A stretch of 64,000 nt of DNA, taken from positions 5,270,001 to 5,334,000 of the forward strand of contig CM059625.1 of assembly GCA_030435675.1 (NCBI GenBank), given 5' to 3'. Each line of letters starts with the position of its first letter. The first letter of the stretch is position 1. Both the position numbers and the translations under genes were made by a program. This stretch comes from Steinernema hermaphroditum (taxonomy: Eukaryota; Nematoda; Chromadorea; Rhabditida; Steinernematidae). Below the pieces are notes generated by a model. It searched no databases and was not told the DNA's origin. It saw only the letters and a list, made by a program, of their open reading frames with translations. Below, one piece after another: positions 24,707 to 38,300 of the stretch.

Positions 24707-25257
24707 TCACGGGAAGAAGGCAAGTAGAGAGACGAGGCCGAGAAGGATGGGAATTGCGACCGGAATGACCGGTGCTGAGTTGCACAGGTCGTACTCGTTG
24801 CAGCAGCAGAGTTTGACTTGATGGCCACTGATCTTTTGCGTGATGCACTTATTTTGGCTGAGCTGAAAATGCATGGTGATTAAGGAGCGAAGCGGAGTGG
24901 ACGGTCCTACTTACAGGTGGTTATATCTGGGTGCAACTTTCAGCAAACTTAAGATATTGCATATCAATTCAATGAAAATTAGCTTCAATTTCAACAAACA
25001 ACATTTCATGGAAGCGAAATAAAACGACTTACCATACAGCGAAGTGTCGAGCATCCGGCCTGCTTCAGCTTGTTGAGAACGTTCGCCTCGGCACTGAACT
25101 TGTAGCAGAAGTCTCCCTTATTGCGGCAGGTCTCCTTCGTGGTGCCCAAACTCTGGCCGCGTATATAGCTGAATCCGGTGTAGCACTCGAGCGCGTAGGT
25201 GGAGGCGATCGCGCAGATGAGAACGGCTGCCATAAAGAAGACGTGTCGAGGAGTCAT
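24707..25257 (-). CDS. Ly6/UPAR-like three-finger protein, secreted and GPI-anchored (126 aa, 2 exons)
   Basis: Exons 25033-25257 and 24707-24862 join in phase 0. The product starts with a clear signal peptide (MTPRHVFFMAAVLICAIAST), then a compact domain starting LECYTG and ending CCCNEYDLCN, the CCxxDxCN signature that closes Ly6/three-finger folds. I count ten cysteines, enough for five disulfides. The last about 20 residues are hydrophobic (VIPVAIPILLGLVSLLAFFP) and end directly at the stop, typical of a GPI-attachment signal. It would therefore sit on the outer face of the plasma membrane. Nematodes have many such proteins, often acting on receptors or in neurons, but no specific role can be read here. 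A CTTCCAG acceptor two bases before the ATG supports the start. Odd point: three consecutive cysteines near the end instead of two. Confidence 0.85.
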
Positions 25258-26683
25258 GGCTGGAAGCACGCAAGTGATCAACACGCAGATCGATCGTGTT
25301 TGTGACGGAGCCGACGGAACGTGGGCGCTCACTCCTCCTGGAAGCAGGTAAAAACAGACGAAATGTTTGTGGCCCACGTCACGGACTTCTCTGAAGAGAT
25401 ACTGATACTGAGCTGTCTGCCCAGCGACCGTCAGAGTTGATTATCGAGTAGGCAGTATTGTTGCTGATCGGGTTAGCGCCTCGGCACGGGGGAATGCGGA
25501 GGAAGTGAGTGACTTATGAAGAGAGATCAAGAAAACAGGGCACAACAGGTCATCAATACGTCGTAATTCGTCGGAATAGTTTTTTTTGCGATTTGTTGTC
25601 CCTTAACAGCAAGTTTAGAAAAAGACATAACATGTGTTTTCTCCGTACATATTAACGTACTTTAACCTTTTTGACATCTTTTTTGTCGTATTGTTTTCTG
25701 GGCATCCGATTCTCGTATATACGAAGAATATTCTTTTTCAAAAACCAAATTGTTGTGAAGTTTTGAAACTGTGCTTTTTGTTGATGTTTTAGCTTTCCCC
25801 ACAATGTGCACTTTGTTATCAGGTCAAATAATGCGAGTGAATATCAAAACAACTCCGCAAAGGTGTAACACTGATCGCAGCATGAAGAATGCGGAGAGAC
25901 AAAACAATTCAATTTTATCTCCCTTCGATCTAAGACATGACAAATGGAGACCGCTTAGATAACTGACTGATAATGGGCTCCACTGGGAGGAGCTAATTGT
26001 TGCAACAATATGCGTTTTCTACACCCTTCGTTGAAGTGCGACGGGATCAGTGACCACTTTCATATCGTTTTCAAAACAACGCATCAGCCCCATCCTATGA
26101 TTTCGAATTAAGATTGGTTGATCAGCATGTGGTAATCAAGGAACACGCGGGTCGCGAAGCGATTCCAGAACTACGATCAAGTTGCGATGAAGCATAATAG
26201 GTCAATTATCGGTTAGTCAGCAACGTTCTTCTTTTCAAATAGCATAGTTGAGAAAGTAAAAGAGGGGTATATGATGACAGGATATGATGAGTGGAAGAGA
26301 ACACATGTATATAAAGTTCTGAGCAACAGTTGTCATAAATATATTTCATTTTTCTTGAAGGTCTTTCATTTTTATCGGTAGGGATCTTCCCGCTTTCACC
26401 GAAACTCAATGAGTTAAGTCGATCTCATCTCAATCCTCATACGCCTCCCCGACGGTATGGAACCCCAGCCCTACTTATATACAACTTTGGCTTCCTTACG
26501 GCATTCTCCAGGTTTTCCCGTTATTCTATACCGTCTCCACGGTGGTTCGCGCTATCCACTCCAAGATTCCCAGTTTCTCACCGATTTTTCCCAAGGAAGT
26601 ATTCTTGTTCTTCAGGGTACCGGCATGGGGGCACTTTTAGGGCGTCATATGTAAACCTACTCCACTGATCTAGATAAATTAAA
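25258..26683. other. No gene seen
   Basis: Upstream flank of the Ly6-like gene, where its promoter should lie. Only short ORFs without recognisable features are present. Confidence 0.45.
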
Positions 26684-26689
26684 TGCCAG

Positions 26690-26994
26690 AATGACTCCAG
26701 CAGTAGCGTAACATAAAGAATAAAACAACAAGACACAAAAAATTCAACAAAAAACACATAAAAAATAGTTTAACTCCAGGTGCGGCTATTGATAATGCCG
26801 CGCCGACTATGAGCTGGCCGAATGTATTACATTTGATGGCGGTTCTGCACGGAAAATAAACAAGAACACGTTGTTGCTTGATAAATTCTACATCTGACAG
26901 TAACTTTTGTTTAGTGCCTATATTTGAAAATCTAGGGTAAATCGGTAATGTTAACTTTATGTAGGGGGTGCGGCTATTTATAATGCCGCCACTG
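26690..26994. mobile_element. MITE-like interspersed repeat, copy B
   Basis: Counterpart of 4361-4645, better preserved. The block GGTGCGGCTATT...AATGCCGC occurs twice in the same direction, at about 26779 and 26967; the second ends GCCGCCACTG followed by TA (26995-26996), a Tc1/mariner-type end. A block from CTGCACGGAAAATAAACAA to CTTTATGTAGG is also shared with 60290-60420. No transposase is encoded; the minus-strand ORF across it is a by-product of the repeat. Confidence 0.65.
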
Positions 26995-27136
26995 TATACA
27001 TCCTTCTGGCCAGGAACTAACATGAGTAGACTCTTCTTCCAGCCTATCATTGTGCAGCGTTTTTATTCTGACTGACACCAAATTATAATTTTAACGAGTT
27101 TATTTCCTATATTAAAATTTTACGCCTTGCGGGACG

Positions 27137-27564
27137 TCATACATGCAGAAGTGTCATATTGTGGCTCCGTAGTCGCCGGATTTTTGCTGGCTTCGGCGCA
27201 GCATCAGAGTAGAACGCGCCGATCCCATCAGTGGTCGCGGGTATTAGAGAGACAATGGGCTGATTATCGAGACGGTGGATCACAGCGAATCCATCTTCAG
27301 CTCGGATGGCGGCGCAGACGTTGGAGTTAGGAGGTTCTTTTTGACTGGCTTCTTTGCAAGACGTTGGAACTACGTTCTGTCGCTCATTCTCAGCTATTAT
27401 TGTTGGCGCAATGATCGCCCCGACTGCCAGAAGGCCTGGAACACCAGGAAGCCTTCTCAATGTATACAGTAGCTGTTTATCCTCAGTGCTGAATTCATCT
27501 TCAGCACCCTCTGTAGACGTTGTTCCCGCATCCTCTTTGAGGTCGTCGTTCTTCGATCTGCTCC
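27137..27564 (-). CDS. Last exon of an unrecognised gene (5' part unresolved)
   Basis: An open minus-strand frame begins after a good acceptor (CTAAAATTCAG, ending at 27565) and runs 142 codons to the stop at 27137. It reads GSRSKNDDLKEDAGTTSTEG, then an acidic stretch ending TEDKQLLYTL, then RRLPGVPGLLAVGAIIAPTI, and ends in a basic tail. Composition (acidic then Pro/Ala/Ile-rich), absence of stops, and the splice site suggest real coding sequence. No domain is recognised. Candidate upstream exons exist around 27900-28300 (for example the frame reading IESERTTSDEETFLRLRGVK, with a GTAACA donor near 28191), but their phases do not join cleanly, so no complete model is offered. Confidence 0.45.
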
Positions 27565-30463
27565 CTGAATTTTAGCGGACTTTGACCTGTTTGACCGATA
27601 TTGGCTTACGATAACGCTGACTCCCAGTTTCGAAAGGCAACATCCCTCTCTTTCGCTTGAGGCAGCCTTCACCTATTCATATCATTTGATTACAAATAAA
27701 CTGAGATCAATTAGTGCAACCGAGCTGTCCTATTTGCGAACGTCCGGCGTGGTCGACAAATCACCACCCACACAGCGCTAGCAGGCTCAATCACGTATAT
27801 GACGATTATGTAAGCAGCGCCAGCACAATCTGGTTTTGTCCTATCATGAATCCTAGGAGGAGCGAAGTTCTCCCGCTGGTGCGCTAGGCGCTGCGTTGAA
27901 AGTTGATTGAACACGTGCTGCAACTGGTCACTGGATGACCGAAGTGACGGTCGCAACGTTAAGAGCGCTTTTTCCTTTCGCATTAACCACGTTGTTCACT
28001 TTTGTCAATGAGGACGGAGGAGAGGAAGCGGTGAAGAACACGTTTTTTTTTCTAGAAGAAGCGAAAACAGCTTTCGTGGATGACGCACGACTGTCGGCCA
28101 TGTCTACGTTGTCTTCGCGAACTGATTGGACAGATTTCGCCAAACAACGACACTTTTACTATCGTTATGATGAACAGTTTGGCTTGTTACCTGTTCTGCT
28201 TCTTCACACCTCTCAAACGCAGAAATGTTTCTTCATCTGAAGTCGTTCTTTCTGACTCGATTTCTAGTGGAAGAGATCGTATTTCTTGCGCTCCCCCGTG
28301 TAAACTTTACGGGCTCATGTAGGTTTTAAAAATTAAAAGCTGAAGCTGTCGGTCTTTTTCGCTTAATTCGGAAGCATCAGCCACTTCACTATAATTTCGG
28401 GATAGAAAGCCAACCGTTAACAAGTCAATTGGCCATTGCCAGTCCTTGATCTTTAGCTTTCTTAGGTAGTGCTCAGGTGAGTGAAATTTCGTGTTCATGT
28501 TCAATGAGTAGCTCAATAAGGTGGTAAATAGCTGAGTTGTGCACTTTATCAAACGAATGAAAATCCTATGATAATCTCAATCCATGTTTACGGTCATGTA
28601 TCCACGCTGCGCTCGTCTGGATCCTTCAGCACGGTCTCAAAATGATTTAGCGTACACAAAATATTTCAAGACAATGACTCTTTCATAATGATTCCGTAAG
28701 ATCGTCAACAACTAATTGGATTGCATGAGAGACTAGGACGATAATTACTGGAACAACAATTCCTGAGACAATGCTACGTACATCATCGGAAACGTGTTTT
28801 TACGCACCTTGACAAAGCGAAGCGCTCTTTTGTTAGACTCATAAATTAGAGGGCAAATTATGCTGCCTGCGAGCGGATCAGGTGTCTCTTTTTGGGCTTT
28901 GGGCGACAAGAATGAAGTATTGATTGAACCTTATTGATCAAATGAATGAGTGAAATGGTAGGAACGGGACTGTTTTTTGCCCTTAGCTGGTTAGTACTTT
29001 CGCCGTTGTGCCGTAAGCATTGCCGTTGGGCGATTGTCGCTCCTGATATGACAATCGAAATCCTCACATCCCGCTCATAATCCAGTTTTTGTAGACGATT
29101 ACGCCGAGGCAACGTCGTCGGATGTGCTCGCACCGTCTTCTCCACTTGACTGTCCACGTCGCCAACGCCGTCGACAGGCTTTCAGCTTTTCACTTTCCAC
29201 GTGCACAGGGAACTTCCTCGTTGCAATTCTAATCCTCTTGTTCGCCACGAGGTCGGCCGTGAAAAGCGTAGGTGGGAACCGATTGAACTGCACCGGTGAA
29301 TGGTTCGAAACGGATTATGACGCGCGACTTCGAGGTTATTTTCCTCACCGCGATCGCCTGATCCAAAGTCTCCTCACGTCTGCGCACGCGTTCTCAACGT
29401 GGAACCCATAATCCGTCTGCATGAATACAGTCGCCCTTGTCATAACTTGCGGCTCATCGTTAACTCTGCTCACTTGAGTCCTTTGCCTTGGCGAAAGCGA
29501 TCGGCGCAGCCAATTTCTCCGACTTTTTCTGGTTTCCCTATGTCGCAAATGGCAGAGCTGAATTAGCAGAGCTGCAATAGTGGCGTTATTGTTTAATAAG
29601 ATCTTCAATTATAATGACAGTGAACGTCGTGGCGATCATCACGTTTGGTTCTGTCGATGTTGACCGTTTCCGGTACCCTTCAATCGCACATTTATTGTGT
29701 TTTGCTTTGAGGCTAGCCACAGTTGGTCCTATCCAAAGTACCCCTTCGTTTATATTACTTCTTTGAAAACATTTAACTTCCATGCAAGAATTAGAAACAT
29801 ATTTCTACATAACCTGAGTCATCACTATTGTGTCTGATGTTATCGAAACTTAACAAAACAAACAAGATCTTATCTTTAAACAAGATATTTCTTTGAGAAT
29901 GCCAAGATTTCAAAGGTGTTTACCAGGCTCACCCAGACGATTAACATACCTGTCCTGTATCCAACGAACACCTCAATCCGAACCACTCAACACGTACGGG
30001 ATCTGCAAATCTTGATCCCCTCTAATTACGGCCTCGTTCGATCTTACCCGACTACCCGTTCGCAACTTCCAGTTTTGGATGCCTTACGTAACGGATTCTT
30101 GTTGACCGCAAGTAGCTCTCTGCTCGCCTATTGTGTCCATGCACCGCAGCTGCTTCTCTTTTTCTCCTCCTTCACGCAAATATTGCATCAAGTAGCACCA
30201 ACACGGGCGGACCGGTCCAAAGTCGCCGCCCGAGGCTAAATGCTATATCGTGAGCGCGCGCGAACAATTCGCAATCGCCGTCACCGTGTGATGTCCCTGA
30301 CTTGCCGCGACCAATCCGTGCGATGTCCTCTGAGTCCAGCCACAACTCGACACATAACCAAAGTCCACTTGCCTACGTCCACGTCATTCTTCTTGTATCG
30401 CTGTGCCCTCGCTTCGCGAAACGTGTTGAACCCCTTTAAAACCTCTACCGTAATCGCGGTCTT
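27565..30463. other. Unassigned interval with scattered coding-like pieces
   Basis: Several frames look partly coding: minus strand 28310-28490 (HYLRKLKIKDWQWPIDLL) and 27780-27990 (SSSDQLQHVFNQLSTQRLAH), and plus strand 29124-29411, which has a hydrophobic stretch. None could be joined into a frame-consistent gene. The end nearest 30464 should hold the promoter of the patched-related gene. Confidence 0.35.
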
Positions 30464-30473
30464 CTAATTGCAG
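30464..30473 (+). promoter_or_regulatory. Probable trans-splice acceptor of the patched-related gene
   Basis: CTAATTGCAG ends 36 bases before the chosen ATG. The open frame starts here with no coding exon found upstream, consistent with spliced-leader addition. Confidence 0.45.
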
Positions 30474-30509
30474 GTAGATCGCGTTCGCGGAATATTCACA
30501 AGTGGTCCA

Positions 30510-33500
30510 ATGCGACCTTTGGAGAAGTTCTACGATGCTTACGGTCGTCTCCTCGCTCGTCATCCCTTTCCCTTCCTGGTTTCTAACGCGAATACATCGT
30601 CCGCGGACTCCATTACTTTCACTTTAGATAATTCCTGTGATCATCACCGTCGTCTCTTCGTATGGCATTCAGTATTTCCACAGCCAGGACGACATTTGGG
30701 ATATCTATTCACCGCTAAACGCTCTCAGTCGGACTGAGGAAAAGGCGTTGGAGAAGTTCGAGTATGCCTCGTCGGCAAATCACTACAGAGTAGGTCCTTC
30801 CGCTCTTATATGATATGTATACACTTAAGCGGGAATTGAGGGACATTTCTCAGTTACCACACTTTGCAAAATGCATAAAGAACACTTAAGACCTTTCCAA
30901 TCCTACGTCTTCTGTGTTCAAAACGAAAAAGTCCTTTCTATTCCATGAAAACTCTCGTTCCTCTGTTTAGATACAAATCCTGGTGGATCGCAAAGACGGC
31001 GGTAGCCTGATGAATACCCAAGACCTGCTGGACATCGGCTCATTGCACAAACTCATCACCGACAATGTGACGGCTTCGGACGGAATGAAAACGTACTGGT
31101 ATCGCGAGATGTGCGGCGTCTATTGTAACGAAAGCAACTCGATCATCGTCGGTTTTTTACAGGTTCCCACAGGTCGCCACCGACAGACTTTTTGAGTGAT
31201 TACGCGTCATTTAGGCTGTCGTCGAGTCGGGCGGTGAGTCGGCGAACCTCATGCTGACATATCCGAATGCGCAAGCGTTGCAAAATCAAATTTTTGTCGG
31301 GTATTCCATCGGAAACTTGCACTATTCGACGAAGAATCCTGAACTCGTTGACGGGTTCAAATTGCTCGTTCTGCACTATATGGTCAGTTTAATGAGCTCT
31401 GTCGCGAACAGCCGAAAAAGTTTTGTAACATGACCAGCCTATACAAATGTGCTGTTGAAGTATTGAACTTCTCCGTGGGCACCATGAAAACACGGAGTTT
31501 TAAAATTTATGATAGTAGTGTGACAAGTGCAACCATATTGTAGTGAAATGTACTTAAAATATTATGCAGTATCGATGTTTTTATAGATCACCTCTGTTTT
31601 GGACTCGTCCGAAGGCAAAAATAGACGCTTTTGTCTAAGAAACAACATCAATTACCATGTAACTTTTATAACAAATATAAAGCTGAGCCGCTTGAAACAC
31701 CTACTACTGATCTATCCACATTGTGATGTGAACACATCGCTATAAGCTAATCCAATGATGACTAGCCGGGTGGCTACATAGCAACACCAGCTCACACTGT
31801 AAAACTCCTTGTATATTAATGCACTTGTAGAGGCCTGTGGTTTGGGGATCTTTTTCCAACCCAATCTCTTGTTGCCAGTGCATTTTTTCAAATGATGCTT
31901 TGAGCATTAGAAAATTTTACCATAATACAATCGAACCAAAGATTTTCTAAAGTAATTTAACGAGACCTGACCAGAGCTACTGTTACATGTACAGGTCGAT
32001 TTGCGTCTCCCAATGGGAAGAACGCTTTCACGCGACTTCGAAACAAAACTCCGCAATCTCTTCGGACGAGCAACACAGGAGTCTGCAACACTAAACTACG
32101 CTCTACTCAGCAGAAATCGGGAGCTCGAAGAACAAAGGGAAATTACGGTAGTGGCCGTGCCGTATTTGGGAGTTACGGGTTTAGTGTTGACGGGATTTAT
32201 GCTTATTACCTTGGTAAACGTTCCACTTTACACAAGCCAGCACGTAGAGGTAAGTTATTCATGTTGGAATCGATACAGTAGCTATGTAAATAGGCAATTT
32301 TTGGCGTCATCTCGCCAGGAATGGCCCTTTGGACGTCCGGCGGAATGCTATGGTGGTTTGGATACCCTTTCTCCAACATTCTGACAGTCGTCCCGTTTCT
32401 GGTCATCACGATCGGGATAGATGACGCTTTTCTCATTCTTGCCGGCTGGAGACATTCCTCGTAAGATTCTTGAGTCAAATTAGATGCAAACAAAGCCTGC
32501 TTCAGCGAGGAAAAGGACTTCGAAAAACGAATGGGCCTGAGTCTGGCCAAATCAGGAGCTTCCGTTACAGTGACATCCATCACCGATGTGCTCTGTTTTG
32601 CAGTCGGTTTGGTGTCTAACTTGCCCGTGGTGAGGCTTTTCTGTCTGTACACGTCGATCGCCTTGGCCATTGACTTTATTTATCAGGTAGTTGAAGCCCT
32701 GAACTCTTTATGGACTGGGTCCAATTCTAGGTGACCTTCTTCTCCGCTATCGTTGTCTACTGTGGCAAGCGGCAAATGGCGATTGGTTCAGAAAAGTCCT
32801 ACCAAAGCAGGAACGCGGTAGGTCGCAAGCTTTCAATAGTAGATAACTTTCTTTTGTGTTTTTACTATTGACTGTAGTTGGAAGACCGGTTCAGTGGTCA
32901 ACATTCCTGAAGTCGGGGTGAGCGGTCAATTGTGTTTTGGAAAGCGATTGGTTGTTGCTCGAAACAAGCAACATCCATGACGCTGCCCAAGCGAAAATAT
33001 AAAAACAAGGCCTATTTGCCAACCGGTATCGCTTGTGTCCAGTGAATTAGCGGTGCATTATATGTTGGAACTTAGTAGGCCGTCGTTGTGCAGGATAATT
33101 TTGACCCTACTTGGGTTGCAAGGGGATTGCAAAACATGGGATAGCCATGAGAGATAAAAGTGAATTATCCATTTCAAAATCGGTGCGCAAATCATGCTCT
33201 GTTGGCCGTTTGTTTCTAATTCAGCATACAAAATCATGTTTTCAATATGTTAACTACATATGGTTGTACGGATGGAGTTGATTTTCCTGTACAGTTCTAA
33301 AGGAAGAACGGACAGATAAAGGATCACTAAAATTATTCCACTTTGGCGGTGCAATATAGAGAACTATACAGCTATTGCCCAATCCTCGTGCATGAATTAG
33401 CAATTGTAATTACGCACAGGATTTGGAAAAAAACGAGGATAACCACCCCCAAAAATATAAAATATGCATTTCGTTGAGCCCATTCGATTCTATTTTGCTC

Positions 33501-35337
33501 ACTACTGATCTGTTTCTAACCATATAAACCACCTCAAACATATACGCTGCTACTAACCCTCAAAACCTAGGTATGCTAAAATTCCTGTCATGTCTTATTG
33601 TGAAGACAAAAGTGCTCGTCAATCACCGCAAGGTGATAAACGTTTTCCCATTTTCAGTCACTGAAACGCACGGAACCATCGCTAACAGAGATGGACATCT
33701 TCACAAAAATAAAAGGGAAAATGCTAACCATCGCGAACACAGCCGAATTTCCGTCGGACGGAAAGCAAAAGGAAAGACGAGGGGCGCTGCTTCTCTTCGT
33801 CGATTGGCTTCACGCCGCTCCCGTCAGGATACTTATCCTTACCCTGTTCATTATTCATATTTGCGTAAGTGGATGCTTAGAAGGCGTTGTGTATTTAGCA
33901 ACCTCAGGCCTCAACCTACCTTTGCACTAAAGTGAACACCGACTTTGACATGGAAAATCTGTATCTAAAGCGATCGCCTCTCACCGAAATCTCCAGAAAG
34001 ATGCAGAAATTCGTGCTAGAAGAGTCATTCGTAGTGAACTTTGCCCTCGACTCGATGCCTTCTTTTGAGGATCCCGCTGTGAGAGAGCGCTTTGCGATGA
34101 TGATCCATGACTTGGAGAATATTCCCATTTATGGAATGGGTGACAAAGGGACCACCCTGTGGACAAAAGAGTATGAATTGGTAGGATCTTTGAAAATGGT
34201 CGGTCATAATTAAGTTGATTGGTTAGGCAATATCATTCTGGGGAGAAGATGACTCATTGTGGAAGCCGGATGAGTTGCTCAAGAACTACAAGGAGTACGG
34301 ACTGGATAGAAAGTTCCTAACTACAAGGTATCCAGTATTGTAAGATAAATAAGTGAATCTCCTCTGGTTCTTTCAGAATGGACGAGCAACAGAACGAAGT
34401 CATCGACGGCTTCTTCTGGTGGATTACTTATCACAACATGCAAAGCTTCCTGGACGTTCAAAAGATGATGGATAAGAGGTGGGAGTTACTGATATGGTTA
34501 TGTAGCGATACCGTACTTCAGACGGGCAATTCTTGCAAAGCATGCGCACGAATTCAACGTCAGCTCACATCATCCATTAGAAAAGGTGCCTACTGAATCG
34601 GCTGCTAGCGCTCCAGAGAACTTCGTCCAAACAGCGGGTAGTTTCAAGGAAAGATATATGAAGACTAAATCCGTTTTGCAGTGTCGGCCATAATTTTGAT
34701 GTCATTCTTGGTTTTCCTCTTCGTTCTCGATCTCAATGCCATCATCTCAGTTGTGATGTCAATCATTTCCATTTGCAGTGGAACGGTCGGCTATCTTCAT
34801 CTTTGGGGCGTGCATCTGGACGCTGTTTCTCTGATATCCATGCTGATGAGCATTGGATTCAGTGTCGATTACAGTGCGCATATCTGCTATCATTTCTTTA
34901 CACATGTTAAAGACGCAGAAGAAGATAATATGGGAACTGATGTGGAGGTTAGTGGATGCTAAACTATGCACTAGTAGCAGATCGCAGTTTCAACAAAAGA
35001 CTACTAACTGCTAATGTGAAGTGAACAGATGTTTAATTGTTACTTTTAGCAAACACAGACCCAAAAACGTCCAAAGAAAGACCGCTCATCCAGAGCACGA
35101 CTGGAAGACACGTTCAAAGGCGTCGGATGGCCCGTCATCCAGTCCGGCCTGAGCACTGTACTAGGCATGATTCCCCTAGTACTAGTGCAAGCCTATGTCG
35201 TGGCGGTGTTCTGGAAAACCATCATCCTCGTCACGTTACTAGGAATGTTCCACGCCCTCTTTCTTCTTCCGGTGCTGTTCCTCTGCATCGAAGACGTCTA
35301 TCACTACATCAAGTCGCTCTACCCCAAGAGCCGGTAG
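30510..35337 (+). CDS. Patched-related (PTR) RND-family membrane protein with sterol-sensing domain (877 aa, 15 exons)
   Basis: Exons: 30510-30578, 30628-30789, 30971-31162, 31215-31382, 31995-32249, 32294-32460, 32506-32686, 32731-32817, 33658-33864, 33908-34180, 34227-34327, 34377-34478, 34522-34637, 34682-34947, 35050-35337; all joins keep frame. The N-terminus MRPLEKFYDAYGRLLARHP and first membrane segment IIPVIITVVSSYG are typical of nematode PTR proteins. The first membrane bundle (GVISPGMALW, VVPFLVITIGIDDAFLILAG, VCFAVGLV region) is the sterol-sensing domain with the RND acidic pair in GIDDAF. The second bundle has GFSVDYSAH, the matching RND motif, then LSTVLGMIPLVLV. The family moves lipids or sterols and serves moulting, cuticle and vesicle traffic; the exact paralogue is not identifiable. 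The acceptor at 33907 is preferred over one at 33898 (34-nt intron), both in phase. Two introns are long (612 and 840 nt). Confidence 0.93.
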
Positions 35338-38300
35338 CCACACGGGTACGCTCTTCTCCGTCTACGCATATTGTCTGTAATTGCCTGTATTGCACCATTG
35401 CCGAACTCACTGATGATTGTAATCTCCTGTATGTATATTGTTATTCGTTGTTGCGAGGTAGCGAATGTCCATCGAATTGCCGTCCGATTTGAGTGTGTGT
35501 AGTCCGTTCGTCGAAAGGCAGAAGTGGCTCGCCGATGTTATGATTTAAGTAAATTTCTTGCGATATTTCATTTGAGTTCGAACAGTCAGCGATTGAAGCT
35601 TTGCTGGGTGTATGGAAGCATTCTGCGCTTTCAGTTTAAAAGATGTTCAAGGGCCGGTTCAGTGCTATTCGAGTTCTAAATGGTGTTTATTTCGCGATAC
35701 AACTTTGTCTCAAAGGGACACTCAGAAAAGCTCTTTTTAGTATCCATTGACATAGATCACAGAAATAGGTCAAAGATGGTTTAATTCGTTGGTTCCAACA
35801 TTTCATAAAGCCCCTATCTGTGTTTCTAGATCTGAAAATCGGAATTGCTTTTAGCTCCATCGTAAACGATGATCTTCCAATGATGGTGCTGAACGCGAAA
35901 GCTTACTTGTTTTGGTTATGGCCGTGAGCTAAGGCATGTTCAGTCAGACTGCTATTATCACATGCTCCGACTTTTATCCTTTCCATCCTAAGCTTAGATG
36001 TTAGGTTACCGTGGTCGCCCTTCTGTCAATTACTCTGTGCATATGTATCTTGATTCATCACATATCAGAGCGTCACGTTTTTTCTTATCAGACGCTCTCG
36101 CCTCTCGTTCTCTTCTGAACACCCACGCATCACTAGGAAATAATGAAACTTCCGAGCTCCAGCTCATTCTTTATCGCCTCCAAAAGCGTCATTTCCCGCT
36201 TTCTGCAACAATATGATGTGCATGCTTAGTTGGTGGATAGGAAGCAAGGTGGCACGCAGGGTGATAAGAGCGATAAGAAGTTCATGTTGATCGACCAGAA
36301 GCTCCCTTTTATGTGAATGGAGGTGACTATGTGTAGTCGACATTGACAGGCGCATGTTCCGGGAAGAGCTCTAGCCAGCTAGTTCATCAGAATATATTTA
36401 TTATTACGCTGTATCATTGGAATGTCAAATGTTTATGTTATGTTTGCGAATGTTGAATCATCGAATTGTGAACGAAGTGAAAAGATCATGATGGTTCAGG
36501 TAAAAAGAAGCGATTGGGTAAGTGTTCGTTCTATAAAAAAACCTCCCTTTTTAAGTTATTTATACCGGCGGCATAGAAATCGTCAGTTCGGATTATGAGG
36601 GGACCTGAACCAAGCGGGCATTATAAAAGCTATCCTGATATGATGACAGCTGCTATAAACTATGTGATTCATATTCTAAAATTGGCCACTCAGTTGGCGC
36701 CCTATATTGCAGCTGCCGAATTGCCGTTGGACTGTCGCCAGTTCGTAAAGTTTAACGTCAAAGTGGGCCCATTTGAAAACAGCTGCGCACTGTGTCCTTC
36801 CAATCGCCAGATTCCAGTCGACCGACGAAGAGTTCACGTACTTGCGACTCTTTCCCCGTTTTGCGTCCAAGCACCTCCTGGCACATCGCGTTCCGACTTA
36901 GATGCAACACGTCAACAAGCCTCGCATAAACAACCCTCACATGTCCGGCTAAATTCCGCATCTGCTTTGACAACATCAGCTTTCCTTTGAGCGCCTTGTG
37001 ATAATCATCAGTGTACAGTTACGGGTTTGTCTATTGTATGTTTATATGAGGGCGTGTACCTTTGTTCTTGCTCCAATCTTTATCTCAGCGTTCTCTCACT
37101 TTCCTTCGTAGGGATTGTTTTTGCTTATGCAGAACAGGTTTCAAACTAGAAGGCGATTTTGAAATCGCATTTGCTTAAAAACTAATTCATTGATGTGGTT
37201 CGACTCAAGGCTTTCAGAACGGAATTTTTGCTAGCGACTCATTCTCCTTTTTGTACATACATCGTTTCACCTTGCTTAACTTGGTCAACAACGCGCTCTC
37301 AATGTGACACGAAGACCGAAATTCTATCATTAACCTAGTTCACGCTTAATAGGAGCAGCTGTCTACTCTTTTCATGGATTACATCACAGCACTGCCTCAA
37401 AAAAAGCGTTGCTGTCGCCATATCGTTTCATGCACACTCGAAAACGATTCAAACCAAACAAAATTTAAGTAACTCTTCCAGCTTCCAGATTAGAAAATAA
37501 TTGTTTGCTTGATTTATAGGAATAACCCTGAATCGTTGTTTGGCCGAGACCCATCATAAATTTGATATTTGCTCAGACTATAACCTTAGATGACACACCC
37601 CTCAAAATGGAAGTGTGCACTAAACTCATGACCACAGAAGATCCAGTTACTTTCTGTGGCCTTGTTAGCTCTTAGTTTTATCATTTGCGAAATGCTACTA
37701 AACTGCGTTATCAACGGGCCAGTGCTTATTTAGAATAGGGACCTATAAGGGTCCCTAGGCGGTGTATGCTGCTTCATCTCCCGATCGCACAGTCACCCGC
37801 TCGCTCCTCCTTTGCGCGTCGACTGTCCCATCCGCCCTCATCGCTATCACCTCCTCACAGGGATTCACCCTCCGCTCGCGCTGCACTTCTTCCTCTCTGG
37901 CTGTGCGTATGTGGCCGCAGTGCGTTTTCTTCCTCTCTCCCGGCGTTGATAATCGATAGAGGGGTGGTCGAGAGCCGAAGCTTGGCCGCAGCGCTGCAGC
38001 TGGCTGTCCGGGAGAAAGGTCAGTTCGTTGACAAACTCTCTCGGGTGGTCTTTTGCACAACACAGTCTGTGTCGTTTGCGTTGACCAGCTTCCGAACACC
38101 TTCGATTGCGGTTGCCGCTGGAACGACGAGGAAGTGCGTTTCGGCGTTTTTGTTTTAAACGTCTTGGCGCGAAATTTGAAATGTTTGTTGCCGTTAGAGG
38201 GCAGGGTGTTGGTGTTGCTTTTTAGCCGATGTACTTCCTCCTGTCACTTCCTGGTGTATTGATGTGGCTGGCACAGGAGCGCTATTCACTCCCGCTTTCG

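Noticed and set aside
26679..27050. Minus-strand 123-codon ORF
   Set aside because: It lies almost wholly in repeat copy B.
29124..29411. Plus-strand ORF with a hydrophobic stretch, possible secreted peptide
   Set aside because: The hydrophobic segment is not near the start codon and the opposite strand is equally open; not enough support.
33865..33898. 34-nt intron in the patched-related gene
   Set aside because: The next in-phase acceptor at 33907 gives a 43-nt intron like its neighbours, so the shorter version is less likely.
37755..38158. Overlapping long ORFs on both strands
   Set aside because: Both frames are open because the segment is GC-rich; no domain or splice evidence.
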